The notes beneath the pieces are model-generated. The model was not told the DNA's origin and searched no databases. It was given only the letters and a program-made list of their open reading frames with translations. 64,000 nt of DNA from Luteolibacter sp. SL250 (GTDB lineage: Bacteria > Verrucomicrobiota > Verrucomicrobiia > Verrucomicrobiales > Akkermansiaceae), in the NCBI RefSeq assembly GCF_026625605.1, contig NZ_CP113054.1, forward strand, positions 3,410,001 through 3,474,000, given 5' to 3'. Numbering within the stretch: the first letter of the stretch is position 1; every line of letters begins with the position of its first letter. Below, piece after piece: positions 50,101-57,482 of the stretch. A program made the translations under genes and the position numbers.

Positions 50101-52053
50101 CGATCCCGCGCTGAGATTGATATTGTTGGTGCCGGTGATGCCACCGGTGAACGTGACCGGAGCGGTCGCGGCGAGGGCACCGATGGTGAGCGTGCCGGAG
50201 GTGCTGCCGAGGACGATCGCGTTGCCGAAGGTCGCGTTGACGCCTTGTCCGAACAGGGAGGCGGAGTCCGTGCCGGAACCACCGAGGGTCACGGTGCCAC
50301 CACCGAGGGAGGTGGTGATGCCCGCCGCCTGGCGGCCTTCGACAGCACCTGCATTGATGATGAGCGAACCGAACGCGTTGTTACCGGCCAGACGCAACTG
50401 GGACGTCGCGCTGTTCTGCGTCACGCTGGTGACGTTGGAACCAATGGACCCGGCAAGGTTGACGATACCGGTGCTGGTGCCCGCGTTGACCAGCGAGCCA
50501 TTGCCAATGAACGATCCCGCGGCGCTGTGGACGTTCATGACGGCACTACCTCCGCTCGAATTGTGGGAAAAGGTCAGAACCTTGCCATTGAGCGTGATGT
50601 CCGAGTTGATTGTGTGGGTCGATCCAGTGGTCGCCACGATCCGCTGCAGACCGGCGGCATTCGCTTCGAGGATGATCGGATTGGTGATGGTATAGGCGCC
50701 GGTCATGACCAGCGACGCGTCGTTGAAGGTGCCGACCGCTCCGGCGGCATCGCCGAGGATGACGCTGTTGGTCACCGCGCCGAAGGCACCCGTGCCGCCA
50801 TAGCCGATGTTGCCGCGCAGGACGGTGATATTGCCGTTGAAAGCGTTTGCGGTGTTCGTCAGGTTGAGCGTGCTGGCGCTGGTTCCCTGCACGTTCTGGA
50901 TGATGCCCGTGACGCCGCTGTTGATCTTCTGGGAAATGGTGGTGGCACTCGTGGTCGTGCTGGCACCGGTGATCGTTCCGTTGATGGTGATCTCCTTTCC
51001 TGCGGAGCTGGAGATGGTGAAGGTCTGGGCTCCCGTGTTGCTCAGGATGAGGTTGTTGTTGCCGCTGATGCCGCCACTGAGGACCTGCGCCGTCGACGAG
51101 TTCGGCGTCGAGATGGTCAGCGCGCCGCTGGTGTTTCCGAGAACGACGTCATTTGCGTAGGTGCCACCGTAATTGAGCACCAGCGTGGCGGACGCGTTGT
51201 TTCCCACACCTGCGGCGGAGTCATTGCCCAGGCGGATCGCGGCGGAGCCGAAGGCATTGGCGCTCGTCGCTCCGGTAACGGTGCCGGACTTGATGTACAC
51301 CCCAGCGGCGAACGCACTGTTATCCCCCGTGAGGCGCAAAAAAGAGGTAGTGCTGTCCTGGGTGATCACACCGACGTTGGAGCCGATCACGGAACTGATC
51401 AGGGTTGCTCCCGCTCCGGAACCGGAGTTCGTCACCGTTCCGGCATGGTTCAATGTGCCGGTGGTGCCGATGGTCGTCCCCCCGGTGCTGTTGTTGTTGA
51501 TGATCAGGTTCGCCGTGCCGGTGATCCCGCCGCCGATGACTTGCGTGGTGTTGTCGAGATTGGTGAACGTGGAGTCCGCACCGAGAACCAGAGCCGTGTT
51601 GATGATGTTGGCACCGGTACCGTTCACGAACTGGAGGCCCGGGGTTACGCCACCGCCACCACCGAGGGTGATCGAGGTGCCGCCGCTGAGCGTGACCGCT
51701 CCTTCCTCGAAGATCAGCATGTTCGCCGACTGCGTGCCGGTGACGGTGACCGTGGAGGCACCGGTGACGTCCGTGCCTGCGGAAAAGTGAAGGTCGTTGA
51801 TGTTGGTGGTCGTGGCGGTCAGTGTGGCGGAGGAGCCCGCCGCACTGTCACTCCAGAACGTGCTGGTCCCCCAGTTCCCTACGGCGGTGCTGCCACCGGA
51901 TCCCCCTGCGGTGGCTCCGTCAATGTCCCAGTAAAGGTCGTTCGCCGCCCAAGCCCCCGACAGCATACCCGCTGTTACGACGAGCGTAAGCTGGAATGGA
52001 GCGCGGATTCCGGACAGGAGGGTACGCAGGAACGGATTGGAGGTGGGTTTCAT
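47152..52053 (-). CDS. giant PEP-CTERM protein with autotransporter-associated beta-strand repeats
   Basis: This 1633-residue protein has an N-terminal signal (hydrophobic core at about 18-34, ending SGAWA) and a long beta-helix-like body of Gly/Thr/Ser/Asn-rich repeats (TYTGATNIQSGTLQIG, NTFTGPTTVTAGSLTLG, SVIGSNV repeated many times). The C-terminal PEP-CTERM signal is IIPEPSAFLLVSISGLGLAMRRKRK. It is convergent with the delta-60 gene; the two stops are 48 bases apart. Both are probably surface or matrix proteins and may be co-regulated with the sigma/FecR locus, but no motif proves it. Confidence 0.85.
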   Translation of the reverse strand: MKPTSNPFLRTLLSGIRAPFQLTLVVTAGMLSGAWAANDLYWDIDGATAGGSGGSTAVGNWGTSTFWSDSAAGSSATLTATTTNINDLHFSAGTDVTGASTVTVTGTQSANMLIFEEGAVTLSGGTSITLGGGGGVTPGLQFVNGTGANIINTALVLGADSTFTNLDNTTQVIGGGITGTANLIINNNSTGGTTIGTTGTLNHAGTVTNSGSGAGATLISSVIGSNVGVITQDSTTSFLRLTGDNSAFAAGVYIKSGTVTGATSANAFGSAAIRLGNDSAAGVGNNASATLVLNYGGTYANDVVLGNTSGALTISTPNSSTAQVLSGGISGNNNLILSNTGAQTFTISSSAGKEITINGTITGASTTTSATTISQKINSGVTGIIQNVQGTSASTLNLTNTANAFNGNITVLRGNIGYGGTGAFGAVTNSVILGDAAGAVGTFNDASLVMTGAYTITNPIILEANAAGLQRIVATTGSTHTINSDITLNGKVLTFSHNSSGGSAVMNVHSAAGSFIGNGSLVNAGTSTGIVNLAGSIGSNVTSVTQNSATSQLRLAGNNAFGSLIINAGAVEGRQAAGITTSLGGGTVTLGGSGTDSASLFGQGVNATFGNAIVLGSTSGTLTIGALAATAPVTFTGGITGTNNINLSAGSNAAGASPVTFSGGSINNTGTITNATVTGTSEITISSVIGSNVTGLIQNSATSGMTLLGAQTFTAPITITQGILSLGADASLAGGTINVNGGTLRAAGNNAIGTSGSPVITIGDNSSLSLQSGGINTLLLNTTTPASNVLSFSSSVASAFKVDLLGSTSDLVDIGSGLVSIGSGPVTINANAIGQLTAGTRTIMTSANGGLNAGGGFVLDQTTGNFGGSQISLTNLGTSLVLNVTAASAAPTVLYFNGSQDNNFSTFTGGNTNNSNFSTDAAGTVNAFAAPDAGTELHIQATNLASATRTVTLGRDFAIKSLFIDSQVANALTIASGVGSSALTIGPSSASEGITVNSSAGGTVAISAPVILAGNQTFTNNSANLLTISGGVSGTSNLELKANAAGGITISTGGLTTTGTLVNSGSGTGVATINGVLGSNITSLLQNSATSNMTLSGSAANTFTGPTTVTAGSLTLGKTAGVTALTGDILINGGNLSFSADNQIADTAAVTLTAGTFNTTAGVPNIGFSALDEKFTTLSVSGTGHYNNGNNAAETGVEITGTATFTGGSGASFFGGSGTLFTANTLNLINMSRTSTSATGAPTLAQISDGFIVFGNNAEQSVINVGSGGLNLEGSNIVLRAGIGGSKVTLDGDVTTTGSSTSGIVFDATGGTTGSTSVDLAKTATGATTRTFNIGGGGADMLIGVAVANGSSSAATLNKTGLGKLTLSAAATYTGATNIQSGTLQIGAGGANGSLSASSAISISDGATLRTARSGTLTLSQAITGAGSLEVANTATGITSLTGADKAYTGATVVNSGVLNVTAAINASTSIQINDGASLELGASQRILDSAAISLINGSTLNTKGFSETAGTLSLTGLGNTINLADGASILQFADSSGVVWGGSVNILNWTGTATTGGGTDQVIFGTSNSGLTTPQLDSIFFVNPFGDGNTYTAQWSSGLNGEIVPGFIIPEPSAFLLVSISGLGLAMRRKRK

Positions 52054-52369
52054 CGAACGCAGGAGGCTCTCATCTTTGAGATACCAGCCATTTCTCCCCT
52101 GGGGTCAGGTTTTTCGGGGGGAGTGTGGATGACAGGCCGGTTGCCAGATGGGGATGGCAACACGATGGATTTTCAAGGCGACCGCCTATTTGAAACGTGC
52201 TCAGAAAGCAAGAAAAATGCTCTTTTTCCGTCCAACACGGCTGTGGCCGGAAAAATCAATGATCCCATTCCTTGGATCCAAGTTAAAAAGACTCATCCCG
52301 ATCCAGGTCGTCAGCACCACCGAAACCGTCGTTGTCCGCTCCAGCTTTCGGCTCCGCCGGGACATGGAA
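52054..52369. other. gene-poor stretch upstream of the giant PEP-CTERM gene
   Basis: 316 bases, of somewhat lower GC than the flanking genes, hold no ORF I trust. It contains the 52303-52339 homology to the end of the delta-60 gene. It probably includes the promoter of the giant PEP-CTERM gene, but no clear box is seen. Confidence 0.5.
52299..52345 (+). pseudogene. relic of a paralogue of the delta-60 protein's C terminus
   Basis: Bases 52303-52323 (ending CACCGA) match 46986-47006 exactly over 21 bases. An 18-base deletion follows, then AACCGTCGTTGTCCGC with one change from 47025-47040. The frame would read QVVSTTETVVVR, as in the C terminus of the delta-60 protein (QVVSTTDNGDGTETVVVR). It is too short to be a gene and looks like debris from an old duplication or recombination. 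Confidence 0.5.
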
Positions 52370-52879
52370 TCATCCTTTGTCCCTCACCTGGGCGTATCCA
52401 CCCCGGAGATGATGCTGCTCGGAGACAAAAGCGGCCATGATCGAGTGGTCGGATTTTCTGACCATGAAAACCACACGCTTCCTCCCCCGTGGCCCCTGGG
52501 GGTCAGTCGATCTCGCCTGCCCCAGATCTCCTTCCAAATAAATCGTCCCGTGACTCAGGGAAGGCAGGGGTGATCCGCTCCCGCTGTCTCCATAGTTGTT
52601 TTTGAAAACCTTCAGCCCTGTTTCACGGTCCTTGTTGTTATTCTCTTCGAGAGAATGGTCCTTCACGCGATTTTTCAGATTGATGAATGAACCCAGGAGA
52701 TGCCTCGGAATATCAGTCCATGGGAGCTGGGAAATCTGTATGTAGCCGCTCATTACAACTATTCGTTGATTCGCCGGATACCACAACCCCCACGCCATTG
52801 TCCAGAACCATCCGGAGACCCATCCCGCATCTGCCGGCAATACGGAGCTTCCACAACAGGACTCCCCGGCCTTCAACAC
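52370..52879 (-). CDS. possible microbial ribonuclease (barnase/N1-T1-like), orphan
   Basis: The 169-residue frame ends with a C-terminal domain whose landmarks follow those of barnase/RNase T1-type enzymes: LKVFKNNYG (the VFxN motif), HGTIYLEGDLG (catalytic Glu116), GPRGRKRVVFM (Arg135 region) and SEQHHLRGGYAQV (catalytic His156 or 157). No signal peptide or N-terminal toxin module is clear; the start could also be at 52753. GC is low compared with neighbours, suggesting acquisition. The frame begins 5 bases from the left tRNA repeat (52884), so its 5' end may be truncated. No barstar-like inhibitor is visible nearby. Match is from memory of the family pattern, so moderate to low certainty. 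Confidence 0.4.
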   Translation of the reverse strand: MLKAGESCCGSSVLPADAGWVSGWFWTMAWGLWYPANQRIVVMSGYIQISQLPWTDIPRHLLGSFINLKNRVKDHSLEENNNKDRETGLKVFKNNYGDSGSGSPLPSLSHGTIYLEGDLGQARSTDPQGPRGRKRVVFMVRKSDHSIMAAFVSEQHHLRGGYAQVRDKG

Positions 52880-52887
52880 AGATCAAC

Positions 52888-52912
52888 AAAAAACCCGGCG
52901 GGAAAGCCGGGC
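52888..52912 (-). terminator. terminator-like hairpin copy beside the left tRNA-Val repeat
   Basis: On the minus strand CCCGGC/GCCGGG with a 6-base loop is followed by six T. It matches in position and stem the terminator beside tRNA-Val (54125-54150) but has a different loop. Confidence 0.65.
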
Positions 52913-52917
52913 TTGGA

Positions 52918-52944
52918 ATGGTGCGCGCTGCAGGGTTCGAACCT
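52918..52944 (-). repeat. 27 bp direct repeat of the tRNA-Val 3' end (att-like, distal)
   Basis: Bases 52918-52944 are identical to 54156-54182, the T arm, acceptor 3' strand and CCA of tRNA-Val. Only the 3' end is present; there is no full second tRNA here. It is the displaced tRNA end expected after integration at a tRNA gene. The element between the copies is about 1.24 kb. Confidence 0.8.
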
Positions 52945-53400
52945 AAGCTATCGGTTCACTCCGGAATGGGTTCGAGACGGGAGAGGATTTCGAACCGGAA
53001 CGCCCGTCCAGAGCTAACAGGTGCTTCGGGAGGTTCCGCGCCAAGGCCCGATACCGTCCTGGCTACCTTGGTCCAGGCTCCGTATTTCTCTCGAATCACG
53101 GAACCCTCCGCCATTGATTTGAATCGAAGCAAAGAGTCGATTCGGGAGAGGATTCTGAAACTACGGAAGATTTGGGCGGCAGCGTGCGGGGAAGAACCCA
53201 TTCCGGGTAACCATCCCTTCAGCTAAGTCGAGAGGCAAGTGAAGCCTTCAGAGGCGGAGCATAAAGCCTCCGACTCTCGCTGCCGTGAATCCGGGGCCCC
53301 GGTGGTCGCAGCAGCGTGAAAAGAGGGCGGATTTTCAGTTCCGAAGAAGGGAACCAATTTCAGTGGAAATGAAGGGAACCGTGCGCTAGGATCGCTCCAG
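52945..53400. other. gene-poor left part of the tRNA-Val-bounded segment
   Basis: 456 bases with no supported gene. Frames across the tRNA fragment spell false RAAGFEP-type proteins. The segment holds a hairpin with ends CGAGAG and CTCTCG (53229-53279), and imperfect direct repeats at 53333-53380. Confidence 0.5.
53333..53380 (+). promoter_or_regulatory. pair of imperfect 23-base direct repeats upstream of the kinase-like gene
   Basis: 53333-53355 and 53358-53380 share TTTCAGT at the left and AAGGGAACC at the right (18 of 23 positions). They lie 20 bases before the kinase-like start and 25 bases apart, so they could be an operator or iteron-like site. Confidence 0.4.
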
Positions 53401-54090
53401 TTGAATGAACCAGTCCGCCTACCTCAACCGGATCGCGACCGCTCGCTCAGCGAGGCCTGCAACGACCTCGCAGGAAGCCTACGCCCAAGTGGACCGGATG
53501 GCGAAATCGACGAATGGTCGGTTTACGACGAAAGTTTCCGCCGACTTGTCCGATGGGCGCAAGGGGCTGGATGCCACTTCGAAGGGCTCCAGCCGCTGAA
53601 AGAAGGCGGCCGGGAGCACGACCTGACGTACGACGAGGAAATCCGGACTTGGCTGAAATTCACCAAGCCTGCTGCCGCAGGTTACATTGTTTCATTCGAA
53701 TCATGTGCTCCAGCCTTGGAGCCTGCACTTCCTTTGGAGTATCTTGATCGGATCGATCTCCAGAATGAACTTTTCGCCGATCAGGTAACGTTCGTCGGAA
53801 TCGGAGGGGCGCGTCGTTCTCCGCGAATCATCACCCGACAGCCCCACATCAAGGGATCATCGGCATCTCCCGATGAGATCATCTACCTGATGATCTCCGC
53901 ACTGGGTTTCAGACAACTTCCGGCGCGTTTCTCTGTCGGCTACGCGGATTCCCTCGCATTCATCCGGAACAACGTTGCCGTTTTCGACCTGAGGCCAGCC
54001 AACGTGGTGAGAACGCCTGAAGGCTTGATCGTCCCGATTGATTGCATCCCTGCCCGCCTGGACGCCGATGCACGTTCAATTCTCGGCTAG
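53401..54090 (+). CDS. kinase-like 'polyvalent protein kinase domain' protein on a tRNA-bounded element
   Basis: The 229-residue frame begins with TTG at 53401. Kinase-like landmarks are TWLKF (Lys86), DLQNELFADQVTF (119-131), IITRQPHIKG (143-152), FDLRPANVV (catalytic-loop-like, 195-203) and VPID (211-214). These occur in the same order as in the ligA insertion ([35 protein letters not shown]). It is flanked by the tRNA-Val repeat and a terminator. Lower GC than the housekeeping genes suggests transfer. The true N terminus is uncertain because the only upstream ATG is in the +1 frame. Confidence 0.75.
   Translation: MNEPVRLPQPDRDRSLSEACNDLAGSLRPSGPDGEIDEWSVYDESFRRLVRWAQGAGCHFEGLQPLKEGGREHDLTYDEEIRTWLKFTKPAAAGYIVSFESCAPALEPALPLEYLDRIDLQNELFADQVTFVGIGGARRSPRIITRQPHIKGSSASPDEIIYLMISALGFRQLPARFSVGYADSLAFIRNNVAVFDLRPANVVRTPEGLIVPIDCIPARLDADARSILG
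53405..53599 (+). CDS. small ORF overlapping the kinase-like gene in the +1 frame
   Basis: A 64-residue frame starts at an ATG at 53405, four bases into the kinase frame, and begins MNQSAYLNRIATARS. It ends at 53599. The ligA insertion also has a small ORF in the +1 frame relative to its kinase domain. It may be an upstream partner, a frameshifted N terminus of the kinase gene, or chance. Confidence 0.3.
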   Translation: MNQSAYLNRIATARSARPATTSQEAYAQVDRMAKSTNGRFTTKVSADLSDGRKGLDATSKGSSR

Positions 54091-54124
54091 GCTTTGCCTT
54101 CGGACATCGCGTTGCAGCCCCCAA

Positions 54125-54150
54125 CAAAAAACCCGGCTTGGAGGCCGGGA
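54125..54150 (-). terminator. rho-independent terminator of tRNA-Val
   Basis: On the minus strand CCCGGC (54149-54144) pairs with GCCGGG (54137-54132) around a 6-base loop and is followed by six T. It is just downstream of the tRNA-Val CCA end. Confidence 0.85.
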
Positions 54151-54155
54151 GAGAG

Positions 54156-54182
54156 ATGGTGCGCGCTGCAGGGTTCGAACCT
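54156..54182 (-). repeat. 27 bp direct repeat (att-like, tRNA-proximal copy)
   Basis: This copy is the 3' part of the intact tRNA-Val gene and is identical to 52918-52944. With that copy it brackets the kinase-like gene. Confidence 0.8.
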
Positions 54183-54231
54183 GCGACCCCATCCGTGTGA
54201 AGGATGTGCTCTACCACTGAGCTAAGCGCGC
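54157..54231 (-). tRNA. tRNA-Val (anticodon CAC)
   Basis: Read on the minus strand, a 75-base gene with acceptor GCGCGCT/AGCGCGC, D arm GCTC/GAGC, anticodon loop TTCACAC, T loop TTCGAAC and encoded CCA. Anticodon CAC reads GTG valine codons. Its 3' end is an integration target (see repeats). Confidence 0.96.
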
Positions 54232-54383
54232 CTTGATGTTGCCGCCCGGAATCGGGCGGGCCGGAGGATTATGGATCCGGTGATGGCTTGGCAAGCAATT
54301 CAGTGAAAATCTCCGGAGGTTTTTTTGCGGGCCTCGCCCCGCCCTTGGCGGAGGAGCCGCACTCCGGAAATTCGCCTTCCCGG

Positions 54384-54707
54384 TCAAACTTCCTTCACGT
54401 CCGTGGACGGGCCGTTCTTCTGGACGGAGGCGATGCCGTTGTCGCGGGCGGCGGTGGAGGAATACATCTCGCTCTGGCCGATCACGACGCCGTTTTTCGC
54501 CTTGAGGACGAAATAGGGTTCCCCTTTCGCGGAGTCCTTGCGCTCGAAATTCCCGTCGTCCGGAGAGTGCTTCTGCACGGAGGCGATGCCGCTGAGAACG
54601 TCCGCCTTCGTGGCGTAGCCCTGGCTGCTGAGGATGACCTGGCCGTTGCCGGCCTTGAGGTTGAAGCGGAACTTTCCGGCGGCGTCGGTCTTGATTTCGT
54701 AACTCAT
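54384..54707 (-). CDS. YegP family protein (two DUF1508 repeats)
   Basis: The ATG at 54707 gives 107 residues in two homologous halves: FRFNLKAGNGQVILSSQGY (about 13-31), and YFVLKAKNGVVIGQSEMYS (about 65-83). Each is followed by an alanine- or glycine-led helix ending in SVQKHSPDD or SVQKNGPS. This is the tandem DUF1508 fold of YegP; its function is unknown. A longer frame to 55379 is the shadow of the M20 gene. It is divergent from the M20 gene with 118 bases between. Confidence 0.9.
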   Translation of the reverse strand: MSYEIKTDAAGKFRFNLKAGNGQVILSSQGYATKADVLSGIASVQKHSPDDGNFERKDSAKGEPYFVLKAKNGVVIGQSEMYSSTAARDNGIASVQKNGPSTDVKEV

Positions 54708-54825
54708 GGATCTTTGGGGATTCGATTCATCCGCCATTGTCCAGAAACCCGGAAAAATGCAAGAACGCATGCATTCCGCGCGACGCATTTCTCCGCATTC
54801 CCCCTCCGTCCTTGCCTCACGACGG

Positions 54826-55977
54826 ATGAACACCGAGTCTATCCGCATGCCCGCTGATGTCGTCTCCCTGCTCCAGCATCTGGTCCGGATCCCCTCGGTC
54901 AATCCGGAGAATACCCCAGGCACCGACCTGACCGGAGAGGCGGAGATGGCGAAGTTCCTGAGCGGCTGGCTGGAGGCACTGGGCGCGGAGGTCACGCTGG
55001 AGGAGATCCGCCCGGGCAGGCCCAACCTGATCGCCCGCTTCGCGCCGACGGATGGCCGCCCGCGGGTGCTTTTCGGCCCGCACCTGGACACGGTTGGCGT
55101 GGGTGGCATGACCATCGATCCCTTCGGCGGGGACATCCGTGACGACAGGGTGTGGGGGCGCGGCGCGTCCGACACGAAAGGCCCGATGGCTGCGATGCTG
55201 TGGGCGCTGCGCCAGACGCGGGAACTCCAGAAAAGTTCCCCCATTGCCTTCGACTTCGTGGCATTCATGGGCGAGGAGTCGAACCAGTGGGGATCAAAGG
55301 ATTTCGCAAAGAACCACGCGCAGGAATACACCTTCGCGCTGGTGGGCGAGCCTACCTCGATGGAGGTGGTGCACGTCACGAAAGGCTCGCTCTGGACGAC
55401 CCTGCGGACGACCGGAAAGGCGGCGCACAGCTCCCAGCCTCAGCGCGGGGAGAACGCGGTGATGAAGCTGGCACGGGCACTGGACACACTGGACCACCAC
55501 CTGGGGACAAAGCTGGCCACCTTCACCCATCCGGTGCTGGGCACGTCCACGATGAACGTGGGTGTCTTCAACGGCGGTTCCCGGCCCAACATCGTGCCGG
55601 ATCTGGCGAATGCCGTCATCGACATCCGCATCACCCCTTCCCTCGCGGAAAGCGGCGGCGCGCTGAAGCTGCTGGCGGACACCATCGCGGACTTCGACCT
55701 GCCGGTGGAGATCGTGAACCCGCATGAGAATCCGCCGATGGAGACGCCGGCGGATCATCCGGTGATCAAGGCGTTGCTGGCCGCCGGATCAAAGCTGGCG
55801 GGAGCGCCGTGGTTCTCCGATGCGGCGCATCTTTCCGACGGCGGCATCCCCAGCATCTGCATCGGCCCCGGGTCGATCGACCAGGCGCACACGGTGGATG
55901 AGTTCATTTCCATCGACGACCTCGAAAAAGGAGCGGCTTTCTTTGAGAAATTCATCCGCGATCTCGCAACGAAGTGA
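54826..55977 (+). CDS. M20 family metallopeptidase (ArgE/DapE-like)
   Basis: The ATG at 54826 (or 54847) gives about 383 residues. The zinc ligands are visible: FGPHLDTVGVGG (His, Asp), GRGASDTKGPMAAML (bridging Asp), MGEESNQWGS (catalytic Glu pair), GEPTS (Glu) and the final SIDQAHTVDEFI (His). The central dimerisation domain spans about 180-290. The family removes acyl groups or amino acids from N-acyl amino acids and peptides; acetylornithine deacetylase or succinyl-diaminopimelate desuccinylase are the usual annotations, and the specificity is not clear. It is 30 bases before the SDR gene. Confidence 0.88.
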   Translation: MNTESIRMPADVVSLLQHLVRIPSVNPENTPGTDLTGEAEMAKFLSGWLEALGAEVTLEEIRPGRPNLIARFAPTDGRPRVLFGPHLDTVGVGGMTIDPFGGDIRDDRVWGRGASDTKGPMAAMLWALRQTRELQKSSPIAFDFVAFMGEESNQWGSKDFAKNHAQEYTFALVGEPTSMEVVHVTKGSLWTTLRTTGKAAHSSQPQRGENAVMKLARALDTLDHHLGTKLATFTHPVLGTSTMNVGVFNGGSRPNIVPDLANAVIDIRITPSLAESGGALKLLADTIADFDLPVEIVNPHENPPMETPADHPVIKALLAAGSKLAGAPWFSDAAHLSDGGIPSICIGPGSIDQAHTVDEFISIDDLEKGAAFFEKFIRDLATK

Positions 55978-56007
55978 CGATTCCGCACGTAGTATCGCCT
56001 GAATTTC

Positions 56008-56712
56008 ATGTCGTCCCTCCAAGGTAAAACACTACTCGTCACCGGTGCCTCCAGCGGCATCGGCCGTGCGCTCTGTGAACTGCTGGTCGCCCGCAACGCG
56101 AATGTGCTTGGGGTGACCCGCAATCCTTCCGCCCTGTCGGAGGATGTGTCCCCCATCGTGGCGGATCTGACGAAACGTGAGGAGATCTCCTCCATTTTCC
56201 ACGGACTGGGAAAGATCGACGGATTGGTGAACTGCGCGGGGGTCGCCTACCTTTCCAGGATCATCGACGGAAATCCGACGGACTGGGAGGAGATGTGGCG
56301 CGTGAACGTGATGGCGCTCTCCCAGTGCTGCCAGCTTTCCCTGAAACACTTCCCCGCCAATGGCGGCCGGATCGTGAACGTCTGCTCCATGAGCGGGCAC
56401 CGTGTGCCGCCGTCAGGTGGCTTTTACGCGCCGACGAAGTTCGCCGTGCGGGCGGTGACGGATGCACTGCGCAGCGAGCTGAAATCCATCGACTCCCCCA
56501 TCCAGGTGGGATCGGTTTCCCCGGGCTTCGTGGACACGCCGATGCTGGAGCAGTATTTCCGGGGCCGGGAGGAATCCCTGACAAAGACCAAGGCGGCGAT
56601 GAAGATGCTGGATCCCTTTGATGTCGCGTGGACCATCCTTTGCATCCTGGAGGCCCCTCCGCACGTGGAGATCGGTGACATTCTCGTGCGTGGCAGCGGC
56701 CAGCACATGTAG
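56008..56712 (+). CDS. short-chain dehydrogenase/reductase
   Basis: This 234-residue protein has the NAD(P)-binding TGASSGIG (13-20), NCAGVAYL and the catalytic set with Ser in VNVCSMSG and the Tyr-x-x-x-Lys motif FYAPTKFAV. PGFVDTPM near residue 170 is typical. The substrate is unknown. It probably forms an operon with the M20 gene and the lipoprotein 18 bases downstream. Confidence 0.92.
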   Translation: MSSLQGKTLLVTGASSGIGRALCELLVARNANVLGVTRNPSALSEDVSPIVADLTKREEISSIFHGLGKIDGLVNCAGVAYLSRIIDGNPTDWEEMWRVNVMALSQCCQLSLKHFPANGGRIVNVCSMSGHRVPPSGGFYAPTKFAVRAVTDALRSELKSIDSPIQVGSVSPGFVDTPMLEQYFRGREESLTKTKAAMKMLDPFDVAWTILCILEAPPHVEIGDILVRGSGQHM

Positions 56713-56730
56713 TAGGGTGGCCGTGGATCC

Positions 56731-57438
56731 ATGACGCCGCTGAGAGCCATCCTGTCCGTCCTGCTGGCGGCGTACGCCCTGCTTCTTTCCTCCTGCATCG
56801 ACGGGCGGGAGGAGGTGTGGCTGGAGGCGGACGGCAGCGGACGGGCGCATTTCCGTTACAACATCCCCGCGACCGCGGCGAAGTTCCAAGGTGGCACGGA
56901 GGGCGTGGAGGAGCTGCTGGATTCGCTGCTGGCGGACTTTCCCGGCTCGACTTCCGAAGTGTTGATGGACGGGGACCGGCTGAAGATCGAGGTGAAGCTG
57001 GCGTTCACCTCCGTGGAGGAGATTTCAAAGGTGAAATCCTCCATCGAAGGCAAGCGTGTCCCCGGATCACTGGAGCATCTGGCCGGAATTTTCGAAGTGA
57101 AGCGCGAGGGGCTGGCGGTGGACTTCACGAGGACCGTCTCCCCCGGGAAGGCGCTCCCGACCGCGTTCATCCCGTCTTCGGAATTCCGCAATCGCAGGCT
57201 GACCTACATCCTCCACCTGCCGGTGGTGCCGCAGGAATCCACCGCCACACGGACGGAGAACGGAGGGCTGACCCAGATCTGGGACCAGCCGTTGTCCGCC
57301 GCCATCCGCAAGCCGGTGGTGATCCATTTCAAGGCAAAGATCCCGGTGCCGGGCTGGATCATTGCAGCGGGAGCGGGACTGGCGTCGGTGATGGCCGGTG
57401 GGGTGTTACTGGTGGTAAGGAAGATGCGGAGGAAGTAA
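56731..57438 (+). CDS. lipoprotein with a C-terminal membrane helix, unknown function
   Basis: The 235-residue protein starts with a lipoprotein signal ending LLLSSCIDG, then a beta/alpha region (DGSGRAHFRYNIPATA). A C-terminal membrane helix (about 208-229, GWIIAAGAGLASVMAGGVLLVV) is followed by a basic tail RKMRRK. It should be anchored at both ends. No family is recognised with certainty. It is 18 bases after the SDR gene and 44 bases before riboflavin synthase. Confidence 0.75.
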   Translation: MTPLRAILSVLLAAYALLLSSCIDGREEVWLEADGSGRAHFRYNIPATAAKFQGGTEGVEELLDSLLADFPGSTSEVLMDGDRLKIEVKLAFTSVEEISKVKSSIEGKRVPGSLEHLAGIFEVKREGLAVDFTRTVSPGKALPTAFIPSSEFRNRRLTYILHLPVVPQESTATRTENGGLTQIWDQPLSAAIRKPVVIHFKAKIPVPGWIIAAGAGLASVMAGGVLLVVRKMRRK

Positions 57439-57482
57439 GGCTCCCTACTTGCCATTGGCGGGAGCCGTTGCATCCTCTGCGC

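Noticed and set aside
52687-53226. Plus-strand frame spelling RAAGFEP across the tRNA fragment
   Set aside because: This is the well-known false protein made by reading through the tRNA T arm; only the repeat is real.
56817-57482. Upstream extension of riboflavin synthase
   Set aside because: It is the shadow of the lipoprotein gene; the MFTGLVEATG start at 57483 is family-typical.
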